64,000 nt of DNA, taken from assembly GCA_027475525.1 (NCBI GenBank), contig JAMWFC010000109.1, positions 496,001-560,000 of the forward strand, read 5' to 3'. Both the position numbers and the translations under genes were made by a program. The first letter of the stretch is position 1. Every line of letters starts with the position of its first letter. The DNA comes from Macrolepiota albuminosa. Its lineage: Eukaryota; Basidiomycota; Agaricomycetes; Agaricales; Agaricaceae. Shown here one piece after another: positions 59,997 to 64,000 of the stretch. The notes under the pieces are model-generated. The model ran no database searches, was not told the DNA's origin, and saw only the letters and a program-made list of their open reading frames with translations.

Positions 59997-62900
59997 TCAC
60001 TCTTCCTCGTCCTCGTCCTCCTCTTGTATAGGTTGTCTGAACGCCGGTCCAGACCGGCTTGCAGGCAGTTGTCGTCTCGTCCCTCTTGTCTCCGTTTCAT
60101 ACATATTATCCACCGGCAATGGAGAGACCCTTTCCGCTGGCGAATGGCCAGCTTTCTGCCGCGACCCTGCAGACCCATTTCCAGATGAGGTCCGACTATG
60201 TTGTGTATTCATCGTAAGTTTCGTTGGCCAATGAGCCCTGGAAGGAGGTGACAGCATCATTGGTGGCACAATGTCCGTGTATGCTGTCGAAGACGATGTG
60301 GACGATGACAACATGCCCATTTGTCCCAGTCCACCTGCAAATGGTATATCATCGTCCTCATCCACCCACTCATCCTCATCAGCTGGGCTATTTGGCTGCC
60401 GCCCTGAGAACACATCACGGATCGACGTGGGTTCGGACGCGGGTGAGATTGCAATGACTTCAATCGGGAGGTGCGCCGTGCGTGTTTGCCATCCCGGAGG
60501 CTCAAGGCCCCACGCCTTTCTCCAGCTTGTACGTCCGGGACTCAAAAAAGGCCCTTGTCGCTTCTGCGCAATGAAAGTGGAGTTGCTTGAGCCCGAAGGT
60601 CGGCGATGTTCTTCCGAAGAGCGTCTAGAACGTGATTTGTATGGTGATGTCGAACGAGGACCTTCGTTCTCGGACAATTCGTAAAACGATGCGGGACGTG
60701 AGGAAGTGGGAGAATACAGGGAGGAGGTAGCAGAGTTGGATCGCATGTGTGTAGGCCTCGTCTGGCGTACAACTCGGGTAGTTGATGACCCCGATCCCAT
60801 CCTTCTGTGATACCTGCGCATAGGAGATGCAGTCCGCAGATGATTCGATCCTGCTGAACTTTGTGACGGAGACTTCCTATGGCTATGATGTGGCATCGAG
60901 AAACTCCGAATAGACGAAGGCCGGGATGGATGGTCCCCTCGCTCTGAGTTTGGTGTATGACTGCCAAATGAAAGTCTGTGGGGAATCTGAGGAGAATCCA
61001 AGACAACCATATGTACAGATGCGCCCGAGGAACGTCGTGAGTTGACACTACTGGATCGACGTGAAGAAGCAGAGGGACGCTGTCTATGACCGGAGCCATT
61101 AAACCCACCGCTAGTCGACCCTCTCCGCATTGCTCCACCGGATTTGAAGGACTGAATGGGATTGGAATGAGGCCGAGTATAAGCCATTGGCGAATTACCA
61201 CTGCCTGAATTCTCCTTGCGTTTTCCTTTCTTGTCTTCGTGGAACCACAGCCGTAACGCCGTCAAAATATTAGCTCGGTTACGATGAGGTCCGCTTAAAG
61301 TCTTCGACTTTGACCCTTCAGAAAAGTTGGGTGTTGAGATCGAATGAGGTATTCCATCTCCGGGCGTGTTCGAAGGAGTTTGAGGGATACTTCGCCTATG
61401 GGATGGAACTTCGTTGGCATCAGCAAACACCCAGGGAGAGCTGATCTGAGGTGTTTGGTGGTGAACAGACGGAGGGGGTGTTGTTGGGGAATAATCAGTT
61501 TCGGGTTTCAGGGCAGGCAACTTGGCTAGTTTGCTTGAACCTCCACTACCATGTGAATTCCTTGGCTCATCTCCACTAGCCATTCTCCTCTCCATATCTC
61601 TCGATTTTTCCTGTTCTTTCTCTTTCTCTTCACGAACGACCTCGGAAGATTTCTTCTTCACCAACCCAGCGGCCTCCAGTGCAGTAGTAGCCCTCTGCAT
61701 GATGCTGACGCTCCCAGATCGTGCCTTGCGGGCCTTGCTTTCCTTGTCTCTCAAACTCGATGCGGGTGTGGATGGATGAGATTTGGACGAAGCATCGGGC
61801 CGGGACACCAACAACGAACGTGTAGGTGTTGTTGGCCGAGGCGGACTTGGAGTTTGCGGAAACGTGGGAGTGGCCGGCACGAACGCGAGCTGAGGTGCTG
61901 ACCGGGCAAGACTCAGGGTTGCGGCGGTATCGGTCTGGACACCAATTGATATTTTTCCCTTCTCGGGAACCTTGAGTTCTAGAGGCTTAGGAGGAGAGTC
62001 GGAGGCACTCGGTAATGTCGCTGGTAACGAACCCTCACCCTCTTCCATCTGACGTTTCTCCGCCTTCTTTTTGAGCATCCACCAAAGCGCCCCGGTAGCA
62101 TCACATGCATATGACAATACGGAATGAGCAATCTGAGCGGTATCAAATCCGAGCATACTGAGGGTATTCAATAATTCTCGTTCGACAGGGGTAGAAAAAA
62201 TAATGGGAGTTGGTGTACTGAGCAGCGACGCAAAATCGACATCGCGTATGGGTAATGGTGATGGTGTCTTCTCGGCAATCGGGGAAGACGGATCAGACAG
62301 GTTTGAAGATATCGAGCGGCGTTTGGTGCGCGCTGGAGTACGGATAGGGTGGATAGGTGGAGCTTTGGTAGAGGTAGAAGAGCTTTGACGGATTGGAGGG
62401 GGAGAAGAAATACGAGTCTCTTCTTCATGAACCGTTTCAGGACGATTCACTTTGATATGTAATTCGGACAATTTCCGAATTGTAGCCTCACTCGGATTAC
62501 GGCGAAGACCGATAGGAATCTCGAAGGGGTCGTCCGGAGTGTCGTCAGGCGTAGTAGGCGTAGATGTTAACTCTGACGTGGAGACAAGGGGGGATGCATC
62601 TGGAGACATCATAGAGCTTTCTGACGAGAACACACTATCAGGTTGTTGCGAGTCTATTTCGGAGGTCAAATTGCGAATTTTAAACCAGTCATGGCCAAGA
62701 ATCTGGGGTATGGTTAGGCGTGCCGATATATCCTTTTGAAGGATGCCTTTGATGAGATTTCGACATTCTGAATGAAAGATTTAAGGGTCTGACAGCTATA
62801 GAATTGCAACCAATTTTACCTATTGACAGCCAATCAGGGTCTTCGAAGTCTCCTTTGATTATCATCTGCCGCATGACACCCTCGTCGTCGTCATCAAATG

Positions 62901-63698
62901 GGAGTGTGCCTGTGAGGAGACAATACAGAATTACGCCCAAAGACCACACATCAACCTCTGTGGGGTGCTGAGCAGATGCTCGAAGAGGACAAAGAAGCAC
63001 AATACTAACCTGGACCCTGATATTTCTTCCCCTCTAACATTTCCGGCGAAGCGTAGCCTGTCGTACCACAGAACGTCTCCATGAAGGAACCCTTTTCGTA
63101 TTCACGCGCAAATCCAAAATCTCCCAACTTGATACGACACCGTTCGTCCAAGAGTACATTCTCCAACTTTAAATCCCGGTGTACGATCCCGCGGTCATGA
63201 AGATACGCAAGAGCAAGACAGAGTTGACCAAAGATCAACCTCGCTTCTTCTTCCAGAAGTCTGCCTTTCTCCACTACGTAGTCAAACAACTCTCCACCGG
63301 TGCAGAGTTCCGTAACAATCCATATATATGATTCGGTCGCGATGACCTCGTACATCTGAGTGACATGGGGATGATGCAACTGCCGGTGATGGTGTATCTC
63401 GCGAGTAAGAGACGCAGACATAGCTTTCGGAATCTGCTTGATGGCAACGCGGGTCGATGTAAGACGATGTGTGCCCATCCGGACTTTACCATAAGCCCCT
63501 GTCTAGAGGTTAAAGGTGACGAAAACCTCAAGATAAGTATTCACCTTCTCCAATGACCTTCCCCAAAGTGTAGTTTCCAACGACTCTGATTTTGTTCGAC
63601 GAAAGTTCCTTCCCAAGTTCATTATAGGCATTAGCAAGCTGAGCTTTGTGGTTCTGGGTCACAGAACCAGTATGTTTGTGACCTTTCAAAGAAGACAT
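59997..63698 (-). CDS. CAMK/Kin4-like serine/threonine protein kinase
   Basis: Exons 63698-63545, 63498-63010, 62957-62820 and 62767-59997 join to 3,552 nt, 1,183 residues. The kinase domain occupies about residues 40-300: NYTLGKVIGEGAYGKV glycine loop, VAIKQI Lys, IVHRDLKLENVLL catalytic loop, LGDFGFAREY, GYASPEML, and EVDVWSLGVILYCLLTGTLPF. It ends with ILGHDWF. The following ~880 residues are Ser/Pro-rich and probably disordered, with one folded-looking stretch LLNTLSMLGFDTAQIAHSVL resembling a UBA-type helix set, and an acidic C-terminus. Domain type and long tail resemble fungal Kin4-type kinases (spindle-position checkpoint/morphology), though closer assignment needs a phylogeny. Start chosen at MSSLKGHKHTG. 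An upstream ATG-like open stretch is probably leader. Confidence 0.88.
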
Positions 63699-64000
63699 AG
63701 CAGCATTGACAGAAATGTAAGATAAGAAAAGAGAGGAGGCGGCGCAATGGCCTAGAAACGAATAATAAAGTCGTGGTAGAGGAGAGGAGAATGATCGTAA
63801 CAAGCTGTGGCGTGAGAATTGGCATGATCATCAACGAGACCTTACCAATAAGGCTGGCTCCCGATCGATACTTCCGTCGAAAAACACAAGCATGTTCTGT
63901 TCAACTTATAAGGTCCATTTCGAGCATGTGCAGTCTAGAGAGGTGAGCGGCTTGTATAGTCAAGGAGAGTGTCTCAGAAAGTAACATCGATTTTACAATT
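63699..64000 (-). promoter_or_regulatory. Promoter and leader of the Kin4-like kinase gene
   Basis: This is upstream of the kinase start on the minus strand. It is open but low in coding character. No TATA-like or other defined element can be supported. Confidence 0.45.

Overview
The window is fungal nuclear DNA from a mushroom-forming basidiomycete (Agaricomycetes). Evidence: genes cut by many 45-60 bp GT-AG introns, a five-domain AROM protein, a KDZ transposon carrying a TET/JBP dioxygenase gene, and basidiomycete-type families such as the alpha-kinase, Spt5/KOW-like and integrase-core proteins. No species can be named from the sequence.

The left 36.6 kb is nested mobile DNA. A Ty3/gypsy element on the minus strand (2318-19041, 260-bp LTRs, TSD acaac) was split by a 10.75-kb KDZ DNA transposon (3412-14164, matching terminal inverted repeats, 8-bp TSD gtcttaag). 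The KDZ element carries a transposase, a divergent TET/JBP-like 2-oxoglutarate/Fe(II) dioxygenase, a double viroplasmin-domain gene and a conserved gene of unknown function. Next to it lies an older, AT-rich element of about 11.4 kb with long repeat-built inverted ends (19130-36598). It holds decayed genes for an Spt5/KOW-like protein, an alpha-type protein kinase and an integrase-core protein. A Ty1/copia element (30485-36576, TSD tacct) inserted into its right end.

The right 27 kb is gene-rich. In order: an NmrA-like protein (37131-38279); a broken RING-finger gene on the minus strand interrupted by a young Ty1/copia element with identical 364-bp LTRs (39474-45028); GNA1-type glucosamine-6-phosphate N-acetyltransferase (46661-47394); a synaptobrevin (49192-49918); a basidiomycete protein kinase-like gene between two copies of a short repeat (51810-53613); pentafunctional AROM (54200-59230); and a large CAMK/Kin4-like kinase (59997-63698).

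Two features affect how everything else is read. First, seven unrelated places carry an exact tandem duplication of exactly 77 bp. Six break or distort genes of the KDZ element and one lies in the RING gene. Removing one copy restores reading frame or plausible splicing. One length at unrelated sequences looks like unmerged k-mer overlaps (k=77) from a de Bruijn assembly, not biology. Second, the older repeats show mutations that are almost all C:G to T:A transitions (15 of 15 differences between the gypsy LTRs), as expected from cytosine deamination or RIP-like silencing. The youngest copia element has none.
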